Shown: one piece after another, positions 35,843 through 46,364 of the stretch | Numbering within the stretch: the first letter of the stretch is position 1 | Layout of the letters: each line of letters starts with the position of its first letter | From: Zhengitettix transpicula | Lineage: Eukaryota > Arthropoda > Insecta > Orthoptera > Tetrigidae | NCBI GenBank assembly: GCA_037074705.1 | Contig: CM073592.1 | Location: 27,066,629-27,130,628, forward strand | Direction: 5' to 3' | Length of the DNA: 64,000 nt | Program-made: the position numbers and the translations under genes | Notes under the pieces: generated by a model | The model's input: only the letters and a program-made list of their open reading frames with translations | What the model was told of the DNA's origin: nothing | Databases searched by the model: none

Positions 35843-37825
35843 TTCTGGTTCTGTATAAAAATAATTGTTACTATGTTCAATATTCCAAGCAATAGCAATA
35901 CTTAATTTGTACTTAAAAATTTTATTTACTTGTCAGTATTTAGTTTTTAATCATAAGAAAAATAGCCAAATACAGACAAAATAAGTGATGATATAAATAC
36001 CACACAATTTGTCTGAAAGCCTTATTCCTTTCTTCAGTTCCTAAAAAACACAACAACCACACAAGCCAGTCGACAAACTAAAAAACTATTTAGTTTTTGT
36101 TTAGGCTACACAAGCCATGCAACCTTTTTCTTTTGATAATATAATTATCATATATGACTGACCTCTGTGAGTGTATTATACCTCCAGTTCTCTCTGTGTA
36201 TATATCCTACAACAAAAAATTGTAAATTTTCTGTATTAGGAAGTTACATAGAAATTTGTGCTCAGCAGCTTGGTATTAATTTGTAAACCTAAATAGAATG
36301 TGGTCAACAGACTCACAGCACTATTGAGTGAAATGTTGTGGTAATAAAAATGTGTAGAAATTGTAAGCTGTTTGTCAGTTAGTTGGTTTAATCTACACAG
36401 AAATAATTTGCTTTATTTCCTGTTTAATTCATAGTTTGTTTCATTTGGTGTTTGGAAACTTTTAGATATGTATTGTATTTGGAAATTCCACAGATCCTTT
36501 GGCTGAAGTTAAAGGAACAGATATCACACCCACAAATTTAATATGCAGCAATTTATTTAAGACTTTTTAATTTCCTTTTCTTGTTGTTGTTCTACAGCAT
36601 TTTTTCTCCTCCGATACAGAACGTTAATATCACTAACTCTCCGAGGCCAGGATGAATTTATTTTGTCAGTTTATCTAATTAGTATTAAAATACTAATTAG
36701 ATAAAATGACAAAATTAAGTTATGAAATAATTATTTATACTTTAATTCATCAGTGTGCAATTTTTCTCACTGGTTTTTATCTACCGTTACCTTATCTATT
36801 ATAAAGAACCATAATAACCTAACTTGTATTTAAAAAGTGTTTTGGTCATAACATACCGAGAGTTATCAGTCTTATAAGGAAATAAAAGGTGTACTTCATG
36901 ATGAGATGTTCTGTTACAAGTTCTGGCTCGTGTCATTTTCTAATTAAATGTATGTCAGACTAACTACCATGAGATATTTCAGTGAATACTTCCATATTTG
37001 TTTGTTGTATGGAAGTGTTATTTATTCATTTGTGTCTTAACAGTCTCCAAATTATCTGAAATCATGGGAGCTGATATCAGATATCTTCTGGTTCTAAATA
37101 AAAATATTGTTACTGTATTCAATATCCCAAGGTGCAATAGCAGTACTTAAATATGTACTTGGCTTCACTTGTCAGTATTTAGTTTTTTAAGTCTACACAA
37201 GCAATTGTACTTTTTTTGTTTTGAAAATATAATTATAATATTTGTCACTGTATTATAGCTCCAGTTTTCTGTGTTGAACACATCCTGCAAATAACAGGCA
37301 AAAGTTGTAATTTTTTGTAATAGGAAGTAACATAGAAATTTGTACACAGTAGTTTGGTATTGACTTGTTAACTAAACTAGAATGCGGTCAACAAAGACCA
37401 ACAGCTGTATTTTATCATATACTGAGTAAAATGCTGTGGCAAAAGAAAAGTATAGAAAATGTAAGCTGTTTGTCACTTAGGATTGTTTTTTAGTAAGTAC
37501 AGAAAGAATTTGCCTCATTCCCAGTGTGCTTCATTTGGTGTTTGAAAATAGCTTGTATTTAAAAAGAGATTGTCTTAGCAGTCAGCTGAGGCTTATTTTT
37601 TTATAGACTGAGTAATCAGTATTATAAGGAAATTAAAGGTGTACTTCTTGATATTATGTCCTGTTACAAGTTCTGATTCATGTCAACTTTTATTTGAATG
37701 TATGTCAGACTAACTTCCATGAGATATTTCAGTGAATACTTCCATATTTGTTTGTTGTATGGAATTTATATAATTTACATCTTTACAGTGCCCAAATTGT
37801 CTGAAATCTTGGGAGCCAGTAGTAA
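35843..37825 (+). repeat. Tandem duplication downstream of the SLC19 gene
   Basis: Unit A (about 35843-37087) and unit B (about 37088-37825) share blocks in the same order: TTCTGGTTCT..AAATAAAAATATTGTTACT, CTTGTCAGTATTTAGTTTTT, CAACAG/CAGC..TGAGT.AAATG.TGTGG, AAAGGTGTACTTC, and ATGTATGTCAGACTAACT.CCATGAGATATTTCAGTGAATACTTCC. Unit A is longer partly because a PLE fragment (about 35960-36090) sits in it. It may be part of the SLC19 3' UTR or simply flanking DNA. Confidence 0.75.
35960..36095. mobile_element. PLE/foldback fragment, family D
   Basis: Shares AATAGCCAAATACAGACAAAATAAGTGATGATATAAATACCACACAA with 23850 and 52670. The minus-strand CTGAAGA box is present (around 36033), but the GAAA box has become GACAAA. 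Confidence 0.6.
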
Positions 37826-38327
37826 AATAAGATTATTAAATTTTATCCATAGGTTTTTTATTGTTAAGAGTAAGAGCATTGGTCTCTGGTTATTGAAGGG
37901 TTGACTTTGAAACAAAACTTTTTTAGTGCCGAGTACCAATTGAGTCCGATATTTTCCGAGCATGTTGCATTATATTCTGTCAACTTGATTTGGTATAACT
38001 TCATTTTTTAAAGCTCTCTCATCCTAATTAGATATATATTGTTTCTTGAACAAATTTCTATCTATTTATTTCTGTTTAGTCTACATGGTCCTAAAATTTG
38101 TGACCATCACTTTTTCATTTTTTGAGTTTTATGAAACTAGAAGAATTATTAATGTTTTGTGCAAGTTATTGAGTGCTAGTTTAATTGTTAGCTTTTTGTT
38201 TGTAAACCACCTTTTATTGTTATATTTGAGTGATTTTCATTTTTCTAATTTTGACTTGAATCTGATTTTTGTAGGAGGAAACTAATACATATCACTCACT
38301 GCCTGTAGAGAGATTGTAAAAGTTTAA

Positions 38328-38333
38328 ATAAAA
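38328..38333 (+). terminator. Possible poly(A) signal
   Basis: AATAAA-type hexamer in TTTAAATAAAATTG, 2.9 kb after the SLC19 stop codon. It is a candidate distal 3' end only; nearer AATAAA-like strings exist around 36347 and 37098. Confidence 0.25.
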
Positions 38334-40901
38334 TTGTTTCTTAATACAATTTTCTGTTATTTATCTGAATTATTTTCACGGGTTACTACAATTACATAAG
38401 TTTTAGAAATATTCTTTTTATTACATAATAAATTAAATGTCTTATCTGATTAATAAACTTTAACATGACAATAAGTTTCCATACAAATTAAATATGAGAA
38501 ACAACTGCAAATATATAATTAAAACATCTGGATGTAACAGCATTTGAACATGGATTGAATAATTTAATCTCATATTAAATTTGTCAGGAAACTAATTATT
38601 ATTTTTTATATTAAAACAAACTACACAAAAAGTGAGGAACAAGTTTGTTTCTTTTCATAAAAGTAAATATTTGTTATAAAAGTTATTTTATTGAAAATAG
38701 ACTTAATATATGTAAATATGGTTATTATTAAGAAGTAGTAAAAATAGAACATGTGTGACACATTGCAATAATGTATAAATGACCTAAAAGAATAATATAT
38801 ATATTTGGAGAATTTTTTCGAGATTTTATCTCCTTTCCTCATAAGTTGGCAACGTGCACCTCTTGGATGCTTTTGTGTTTATGAAAATTATGGCGTTGTA
38901 ATATTTATAATTGTAAAAAAAAAATATAAAGTGAGGAGTATGTGGTTTGTTTCAATGTGAAATTCTGTACCAGGTCAATTGATCTATCTGCCTCATTCCT
39001 ATTCACACAATTGAAAATGAGATATGGTCATATTTTATCGATAGAAAGGATCGAATAACTTTGATATCCCACATCCGTCTAACAAAATTTATGTTATTAA
39101 TTTTAGTGAACATAGAGTGAATTACTGCTCAAATAAAGGCGAAAGTGAAAAGTGTGCTTTAAGAAAACTGATTCGTTAAAGAAACAAAAGGGAAAGAGAC
39201 ATTTTGAGCAAAATAATGTTAGTCTAAAGAACGATTCAAGCATAAACCCTTAAAAGTGACGTTATTAATAATAAAACAGTCAAAAACAAACTTAAAATTG
39301 ACTCAGATTTCGAATTACAATATTATTTCCAAACGAAGTCGTATATAAAAAAAATTTGAAATATTTAGAACTGCAAGTGGAGTAACGCTGGTGAAGTAGT
39401 TTATACACTACTCGCTGGTGGGAGCGGGATTTTTCTGTTGCACATTGGCAGACCTGAACGGTACTAATGAGAAGGTGTAGTGCGGTAAGATTCTTTCTTA
39501 CATGAAGTTATTCGAAGAGTTTCGAGTCAATTTTTGTATCTACTTCAATCCGAAAAGGTATGACATGTAGCCATAAAAATAGTAAATATACACAGTTTAA
39601 TTTTTTTTGTAGATATAACCCTGTATGTACTTTTGTTACATTTATTTGATAGCTTTCATAAGGATTATTTCGCTATAGCATTGTTTTATTCTTACTTAGA
39701 ACTAGCGGTTAAGCGAATGGGGTTGCTTAATTTTGAGTAAATAGCGAAATAAAATAAAATTCCTTCATTAATGAATAATATCCGTTTCTAAGGATTCTAA
39801 TGAATGACGTCATCTCATCCTGCTTTGCGATCCGATTACTCAAATTAGGCTTAACCACAATCATATTTTGTGAAATATATTTAAAGTCTAATCAGTAAAA
39901 TGTCTTTGGGTTTACCCAACATTGAGTAAAAGTACAAAAGAAAGAAAAATGACTTCATTTCTGGATGTTTACCTTTTCATCAGACCATATAATTTTTTTT
40001 ATAAACGAGAAATTTCGTAAAAGTCTCTTTTCACTGTTTTTTTAAAAATTAATTCGTTTTACACCATGTGCATAAAAGCTCAAAAAACCTTTGCACCAAA
40101 TCCCTATCCATTCAGACAAGTGGGTTACCTTCATAATTTCAGTTGTTTAATTTGACATATTAAAATTTAGGACAATGTAAAACTTTTTTTTATTGTTTCG
40201 TCCCAAAAAATTCCTAGCCCAAGATACAGGCTGTCAAAAGCTGGCTGGCACTTCAGTCTCCTCTTCTGAAGTTCAATTTTGTCAAAATATTAACATTGCT
40301 ATATCTCTGGAACAGCTCAAAATATTTTGTTGCTTTAAAAAAAAATACATTACCGATTAAAATGATACCCTCCATTTTTACATATGTAACTAATTATTTG
40401 TGCTGTAGCCCTTTCAATTATTTTCTTTCTGAAAAAATTATAATATATTGTTTTGTAAAAATTCCAAACTCAAATATTTTTGCTAAGAAAGAGAATTTCC
40501 ACTTTTGAGTGTAGCAGGTTTCATTAACAATTGAAAATGTTGCTGTGTTATACACTTTGTTTTACAACATTATCACATACTGGAAATCAAAATCTCGGCC
40601 ATTTGTGATTTCTGCATTAAAGGTAGGCCAATCTGAAAACTTTCAAATGGACTGGATGCTGGATATAGATTTCCACCAGCACAACAGTAACACCACCATC
40701 AGTGCTCACTTCCAATCTTCAATGTTTTAAAGATTGTGGATGCCCCAGTTCCAATTGGTTCAACAGGAAGACATCACTCAATATCAAAGGAAGATGCTGA
40801 TGCAATTGAAAATGTGTTTAATACATTTAATTGTTAAGGGACGTAGGTTTTCCCGGTGTAGTTGCTGGATGAAGTTTTCTTGAGTAGCGTAGTTTGGTGA
40901 A

Positions 40902-40942
40902 CACAATGTTTCGATGGCTTGCACCGCCATCTTCTTCAGGTG
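40902..40942 (-). ncRNA. Hammerhead-ribozyme-like core, left arm
   Basis: Minus strand: CAC, CTGAAGA, perfect 6-bp stem II (GATGGC/GCCATC, 7-base loop), GAAA, CATT, GTG. The core boxes are intact and CAC/GTG can pair as stem I. Stem III is minimal, so activity may require dimers. Confidence 0.7.
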
Positions 40943-41042
40943 TGTATTAAACACATTTTCAATTGCATCAGTATCTTCCTTTGATATTGTGTGATGTCTT
41001 CCTGTTGAACCAGTTTGGTAAACACATCGTTTCGATGACTTG

Positions 41043-41083
41043 CACCTGAAGAAGATGGCGATGCAAGCCATCGAAACGTTGTC
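41043..41083 (+). ncRNA. Hammerhead-ribozyme-like core, right arm
   Basis: Plus strand: CAC, CTGAAGA (41046-41052), stem II GATGGC/GCCATC (41054-41059 with 41067-41072), GAAA (41073-41076), CGTT, GTC. The boxes are intact; stem I has one mismatch within the three innermost pairs. Confidence 0.7.
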
Positions 41084-42695
41084 TTCACCAAACTACGCTC
41101 CCTGGTTGGAATCCCGAGGAAACTTCATCCATTTAATTGTTAAATGACTTCTTAGCAAAGTACACAGAAGTGCTATGCTTTGGAACATGTTCATGTTTTA
41201 GAGTTTTCACAATGACAGCTTTAATATGTTTATTGGTATTTTTCAACCAAAAAAAAATATATTTTTTTAAAATTAACTGTAAAGGCTACAACACATAATT
41301 AGGCATATATGTACAAATAGAAGGTATGATTTTAATCAGTAATGTATTATCTTTCAAATGAAATAAAAAGGGAAAAAAATAACTTGAACCGTTCCAGAGA
41401 CATCCATTTTAATATTTTGCCAAAATTAGGACTTCAGAAGAGGTGCCCAAAGTGTCAGCTTTGGCGATCTGTACCTCGAGCTGAATAACAAAAAAATATT
41501 TGTTTTCTACTTTACCATGAAGATAAGATTTTTTCTTTGGCTGCCTGAATTGGTATGGACCTTACCTTTCTTAGACTATGAACTGTTACCTTTGGAATAA
41601 TAGCTATAGTCACATCCTCCCTACAAAGAATCCTTATCACAATCCCATAGCGCTCCATGCACTGTCACCAAAAAAGTATTTAAAAAATTCCTCATTATTC
41701 CTTGTTAACAAAAATTATTTTGTAACACTAGAAGGGAGGATTAAATATACTAAAATATTAAATCACCATTTTATATCAAAATAATCATTTTATGTAAGTA
41801 GTTACATACTGTCTGCTTTTCTTTTCTTCAGTTATCAGTTATATATACTGCTGAGGAATATAATTGGGATCCATTTTTCTGGTTTTATTATTTGTTTTTC
41901 TCCACTGGAATATGCTGCATCGTACTCATCTTTAATGGGACCACAAATTACCGAAGTTACCCACCCAAGAAAATTGTGATTATTGTTCCTTACACTTTCT
42001 AATACAGTACGACACATTGCATGTTCTAAAAATTGGTCAATAACTCTTTGTGATACTAGATTTCATGATTTGGTGTGTATTTGGGTTTACTATTCTTGCA
42101 GATGTGATATGTATAATTTGTTTCAAGTTCTATTGTTTACTTATTATTTAAAAGTCCACCTACATCACGAATACAAGAAGTGTATTAAATTCCAATTTTC
42201 ATCATGAAAGTTTCAGAATAATTATAATATGGAGGAGTCGGCTTTTCTAAATTTTGGAATAGATGTAAAAACTTTAACCGTTTGCAGTTATTAGTTATTT
42301 TAAATAACACTTTGAATAATTACAATGGTTAACAAAGTTATGACATTGAATTCTAATCACCCATTCATTTTCCATTGCTTTGTATATATTTAATATCACT
42401 TATCCTGTAATTGAAGTTTGTGAAAGCACTGTTCTTCTAACAAAAATTATGTTATTAATTTTAGGGAACACAGAGGGATAAAATGAAGGAAAAAATTAAA
42501 TGAGTGATTTAAGAAAATTGATTCATTAAATGGAAAAAAGAGAGAAACAGATATTTTGAGCATTTAAATAATCATAGTCTAAAGAACGATTCAAGTAGAA
42601 GCACTTGACAGTGACATTAATAATAATAATATGACAGTCAAAACCCCAAAAATATTGACACTGCACCTGAATAGCAGTATTATTTTCAAACGAAG

Positions 42696-42696
<1 letters not shown>

Positions 42697-42741
<45 letters not shown>
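42697..42741. repeat. (TA)n microsatellite, retroposon insertion site
   Basis: TA run left of retroposon copy 3; a shorter TA run (43256-43271) lies right of it. The retroposon appears to have inserted into a TA tract in duplication unit 2. Confidence 0.95.
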
Positions 42742-42744
<3 letters not shown>

Positions 42745-43255
42745 AAGGCAACAGGCTACATGAGGGTAATCCACTTTGGGCAACTCCCCTTTAATAGCAT
42801 AGGAAGGGATTTGAAAGGGGGGATGCGGAAGGGTAGGGCCCCCGGGCTATAGTTTAAGGATCCTACCCGGCATTCGCCTAAAGAAATGCAGAGAAAATCC
42901 TAGAAAAACCTGCATCAGGTAGGTCGGGCATTGGGTACTTGTCCCACGCCCTTCCGATAGCGGGAGAGGAGTTTGCTGTGGGGACGCAGCATTCCCTTTT
43001 CCGTGCCTCGACCCGTTTAGGAGGCAGCTGGCCGACTATTCCAATGGGAATAGCGGACAACTCTTACCGTATGCCCAAGGTCTGCTACCCCGGAACATAC
43101 ACCTCTCAGAACAGGCCGAGGTGCCTCGGATTGTGGGAACCTTAGTTCAAAAAAAACCAGATAGAAGTGAAGGCATCCCCATAGGTAGCCTCCGCCAGAG
43201 AGCTAGCTCTCTGGGAAGGTTTATCTACGAGAGAAACTCTCGCATGCTTCCCTTC
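42742..43255 (-). mobile_element. Poly(A)-tailed retroposon, copy 3
   Basis: Minus-strand copy of the 28334-28881 family. Read on that strand it runs from GCGAGAGTTTCTCTCG to GTAGCCTGTTGCCTTAAAA. It keeps the 60-codon frame (42878-43060, MSAIPIG..QLPPK..) with a few substitutions. It is absent from the equivalent place in duplication unit 1 (near 39360), so it inserted after the duplication. Confidence 0.85.
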
Positions 43256-43964
43256 AATATATATATATATAACTGCAAGTGGAGTAACGCCAGTGAATTA
43301 GTTTATACACTACTGCTGGAGTGGGAGAGATTTTTCTGTTGCGTATTGGGAGACCTGAGCGGTACTAACGAGACTTCGGGTGTAGTCCGGTGCGAATCCT
43401 GTGTTACGTGAACTTATTCGAAGAACACTAGACTTTTGAGTCTACTTCTGCATGGAAACATTATCACCTACTTCACTGAGAATAGGTATGACATACGAAT
43501 AGTGAGTATATATATAGTTTAATTGTTTTGGGTAGACATAACCCTAAAGTTGGTTTGTGTGACATCTATTTGGCAACTTTCGTATGGATTGTTTTAATAT
43601 AGCATGGATTATAGGTATTTAGAACGAGCGGTTAAGCGTTTGGGGTTGCTTAAATTTCGATAAATGAAATACATTTCCTTCATTTATTAATAATATCCGT
43701 GATTCTATGAATTTGAATATTGTGAAACAATATGACGTCATCGCTTCTTTGGCGATCCGATTACGAAAACTCATCAGTTAAGTGTATTTTCTTAAGCCCC
43801 ATATAATTTTTAGTTATACGAGAAATTTCGTCAAAAAGCGTTTGTTAGCCTATGAACTTTTACTTTCGGAATAATAGCTATAGGCCTTAAATCGATTTTT
43901 GTGAAAATAATCGTTTTATGTAAGTATTTTCATACTCGTAGGGTAGGTTGTCTTATTTTTTACA

Positions 43965-44940
43965 AAACAATTTGGCAGATAAAAATTATAAATTGTGTTA
44001 CACTTACAAAATTTTGATGGAACCGTCATTGTATGCTGATTGCCGTGGCCATAATGTACAATTTAAAACGTGAAGGACCAGTAAAAATTAATATACATTG
44101 TTGGGTGTGGTTCACAATGGAAATTTGTTATAATTTATATATATTGTTATATATAAAAATTAAACATTACAAAAGCAAACTGTCATAAATTTTATTAGAA
44201 TTGTTTGAATCATGTTTTATGTTAATAGATCTGTTATATAGCATTTTTCTACTACGTTTAAATAGTTATGAGCCTTAAAAATAATTTTGACACCATACTT
44301 TTTGACAGTGCAATTAAGTTGTGTTGTAAGCAAGCAATATAAGGTAAAATTATGAACCTATATTATTTGTTGTCAATTTTAGTATGTAAATTGTTATATT
44401 TGATATTATTCAATCTGACCCTAATGTACTTATTGATAAATTTAAGAAGATATTAATTAAGTAAAAGAATATTCTTGGCTTTAATTAAGTTATTTAATAG
44501 CTTTATCTACTAAACTATAAACCATTGCTTTCTTTTAGAAACCAGGTAAGACATGTATTGGAGAACTCTATACCAGAAAATGTTGGTTTTTGGAACCAAT
44601 TGGTTTTTAGATTATATTATTATTATGTATTAATAATACATATTAAGTCCACATCAGATCTTAGGAAACTGCTATTAACATAAACAATTATACAAACCAT
44701 TTAAATAAAATTTATGACAGTTTGCTTTTGTAATGTTAAATTTATATATTGTTATAATTTCAAATTTCCATTGTGAACCACACCCAACAATGTATATTAA
44801 TTTTTACTCGTTCTTCTCGTATCAAATTGTACATTTTGGCCACGGCAATCAGCATAGAATAACCTGTCCATCAACATTTTGCAAGTCTAACACAATTTAT
44901 AACTTTTGTTATCTGCAAAATTGTTTCTTAAAAAATGTTA
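43965..44940. mobile_element. Large foldback element, ~240-bp arms
   Basis: Left arm about 43985-44240 and right arm about 44675-44935 are inverse copies (TTGTTGGGTGTGGTTCACAA / TTGTGAACCACACCCAACAA; AAGCAAACTGTCATAAATTT / AAATTTATGACAGTTTGCTT; CAGCATACAATGAC-like ends). The ~430-bp centre is AT-rich without coding potential. It resembles a MITE-type element; ends are not fixed because no target duplication was found. Confidence 0.7.
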
Positions 44941-45098
44941 TTCTAATAATTGTAATTGTTTTGTTGTTTTTGTAGTTTTAAACTTGAAATTGATGAGGTC
45001 CCACATTAAGTGATGAAATGTTGTTAATTTAATAAATTCTTTTCTCTGTCTTAAAATTGGCTGATGTTTATGTATTTATTAGCTTTTTCAATAGTCAT

Positions 45099-45108
45099 AA
45101 TATATATA

Positions 45109-45149
<41 letters not shown>
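45099..45149. repeat. (TA)n microsatellite
   Basis: TA run with one TTTA interruption in duplication unit 2. Confidence 0.9.
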
Positions 45150-45151
<2 letters not shown>

Positions 45152-45480
45152 GAGATCCATTTTCTTGTTTTATCATTTGTTTTTCTATAATGTAATGTAA
45201 CATATTGCATCATACTCATCCCTAATGGAACCTCAAACTAAGAATGTCACCTGTTCTAGTTATATCTCAACACTTATCCAAGAAGATTGCAACACAGACA
45301 AGTGACTATTGTTCCTTTCAGTGATACTAACTGTGATGCTAGATTAAATGGTTTGGGGAGGATGAGGGGTTTACTATTCTTGCAGATGTGGTGTGTATAA
45401 TTTGTTTCAAGTCCTATTGTTTACTTTTTATTGAAAAGTCCACCTACATCATGAATAAAAGAAGTGTTTGAAATACTGAA

Positions 45481-46349
45481 TTTGCTAATTGAAAGCTTGC
45501 AGTAAGTGAGGCTTTTTATATTGATCATTAATACTGCATTAGAAAACATATAAAAATGGCCAAAGCTAGTGTCAATAAATATGCATAATTTATTTTTATT
45601 GTCTGTTTCTCGATATGAAAATTTTTATATCATTAGGCTAGACGGTCGAAAGTGTAACAATTCGTTTGCAGATTAGATGATTAGTGGAAATGCTTTGTTT
45701 ATTTTTAAGATTCTTATTCCCTTAATTTTTGTGGATCAGGTAACTGTCGCAAAACATTCCTATGGTAGTTCGATCCAGTCGTCATCGGCACGATTTTATT
45801 TTTTCTGAATCCGATTATGTACTTCCTCAAAAACAGTGCTGTAAAATTCCAACGAAATCATCTATGGATAACTTACCATCAAATCAACGACGATGAATTT
45901 TATCAGAAAAAATGGTTTCTGTATTTCCCGTGAAAATGTACCGGCGATTTCAGTCCATGGCCGATAAACTACCTCTCTTGTGGTAACTTCATTTCTATGG
46001 TCCCACAAAAAAGCCACTTCACGAACGGTATTAATTATTCTGCGACCATATTTTTAAAGGAATAAACAAGATGCCGAGAACAGCGCGTCGGAACCGCACA
46101 AAAAGACTTGAGATTGCTCATAGTTCGGAATAGCACGGCAACTTCATTTGTGAGAGATTTAAGCTTCTTATCGTGAACAGCATAATTAAAAGCAATGTGT
46201 GAACGACGAAAAATGGAGAAAATGTTTCCTTTAAATTAAATATATTTTATATTAAAATATGCTAAATACCACAGAGGTGGTATTACCAAACTGACAAAAT
46301 CAATTGTATTCATATTTGAAGTGTAAGGTGCGCTTGATTTTTGTGGCAG
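45481..46349. other. Region upstream of the ankyrin gene
   Basis: No coding potential. A weak splice-acceptor-like string (GATTTTTGTGGCAG, ending at 46349) directly precedes an ATG at 46350, so a 5' UTR intron is possible. No core promoter motif was convincing. Confidence 0.35.
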
Positions 46350-46364
46350 ATGTTGATGATTGTG

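Larger units (their letters stand above)
40838..41129. mobile_element. Hammerhead foldback element with target duplication and inverted flank copy
   Basis: Flanked by the 14-bp direct repeat CATTTAATTGTTAA (40824-40837 and 41130-41143). It has two inverted hammerhead arms with intact cores. Between them, 40944-41012 is the reverse complement of the flanking 40756-40824 with two mismatches over 69 bp. The left end is GGGACGTAGGTTTTCCCGGTG and the right end is GGAATCCCGAGGAAACTTCATC. Confidence 0.88.
40190..41490. mobile_element. Element with ~250-bp inverted arms, unknown class
   Basis: Left arm about 40190-40430 and right arm about 41240-41490 are imperfect inverse copies (CTCTTCTGAAGT / ACTTCAGAAGAG; CATTACCGATTAAAATGATACC / GGTATGATTTTAATCAGTAATG; GTGCTGTAGCC / GGCTACAACAC). 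The centre contains about 350 bp of unrelated DNA plus the PLE foldback at 40838-41129. No transposase is recognisable. Confidence 0.6.
39070..45480. repeat. Diverged tandem segmental duplication, two ~3-kb units
   Basis: Unit 1 (about 39075-42230) and unit 2 (about 42430-45480) share, in order: ATGTTATTAATTTTAG.GAACA.AGAG; AGTCTAAAGAACGATTCAAG; AACTGCAAGTGGAGTAACGC; GTTTATACACTACT; GAGCGGTTAAGCGTTTGGGGTTGCTTAA-like; GGAATAATAGCTATAG; AATCATTTTATGTAAGTA; GATCCATTTTTCTGG; TTTACTATTCTTGCAGATGTG; and AAAGTCCACCTACATCA. Each unit has taken its own insertions: an inverted-repeat element and PLE foldback in unit 1, a retroposon and a large foldback in unit 2. Confidence 0.8.

Noticed and set aside
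42526..42783. Open frames rich in Ile-Tyr repeats
   Set aside because: Translation of a (TA)n tract.
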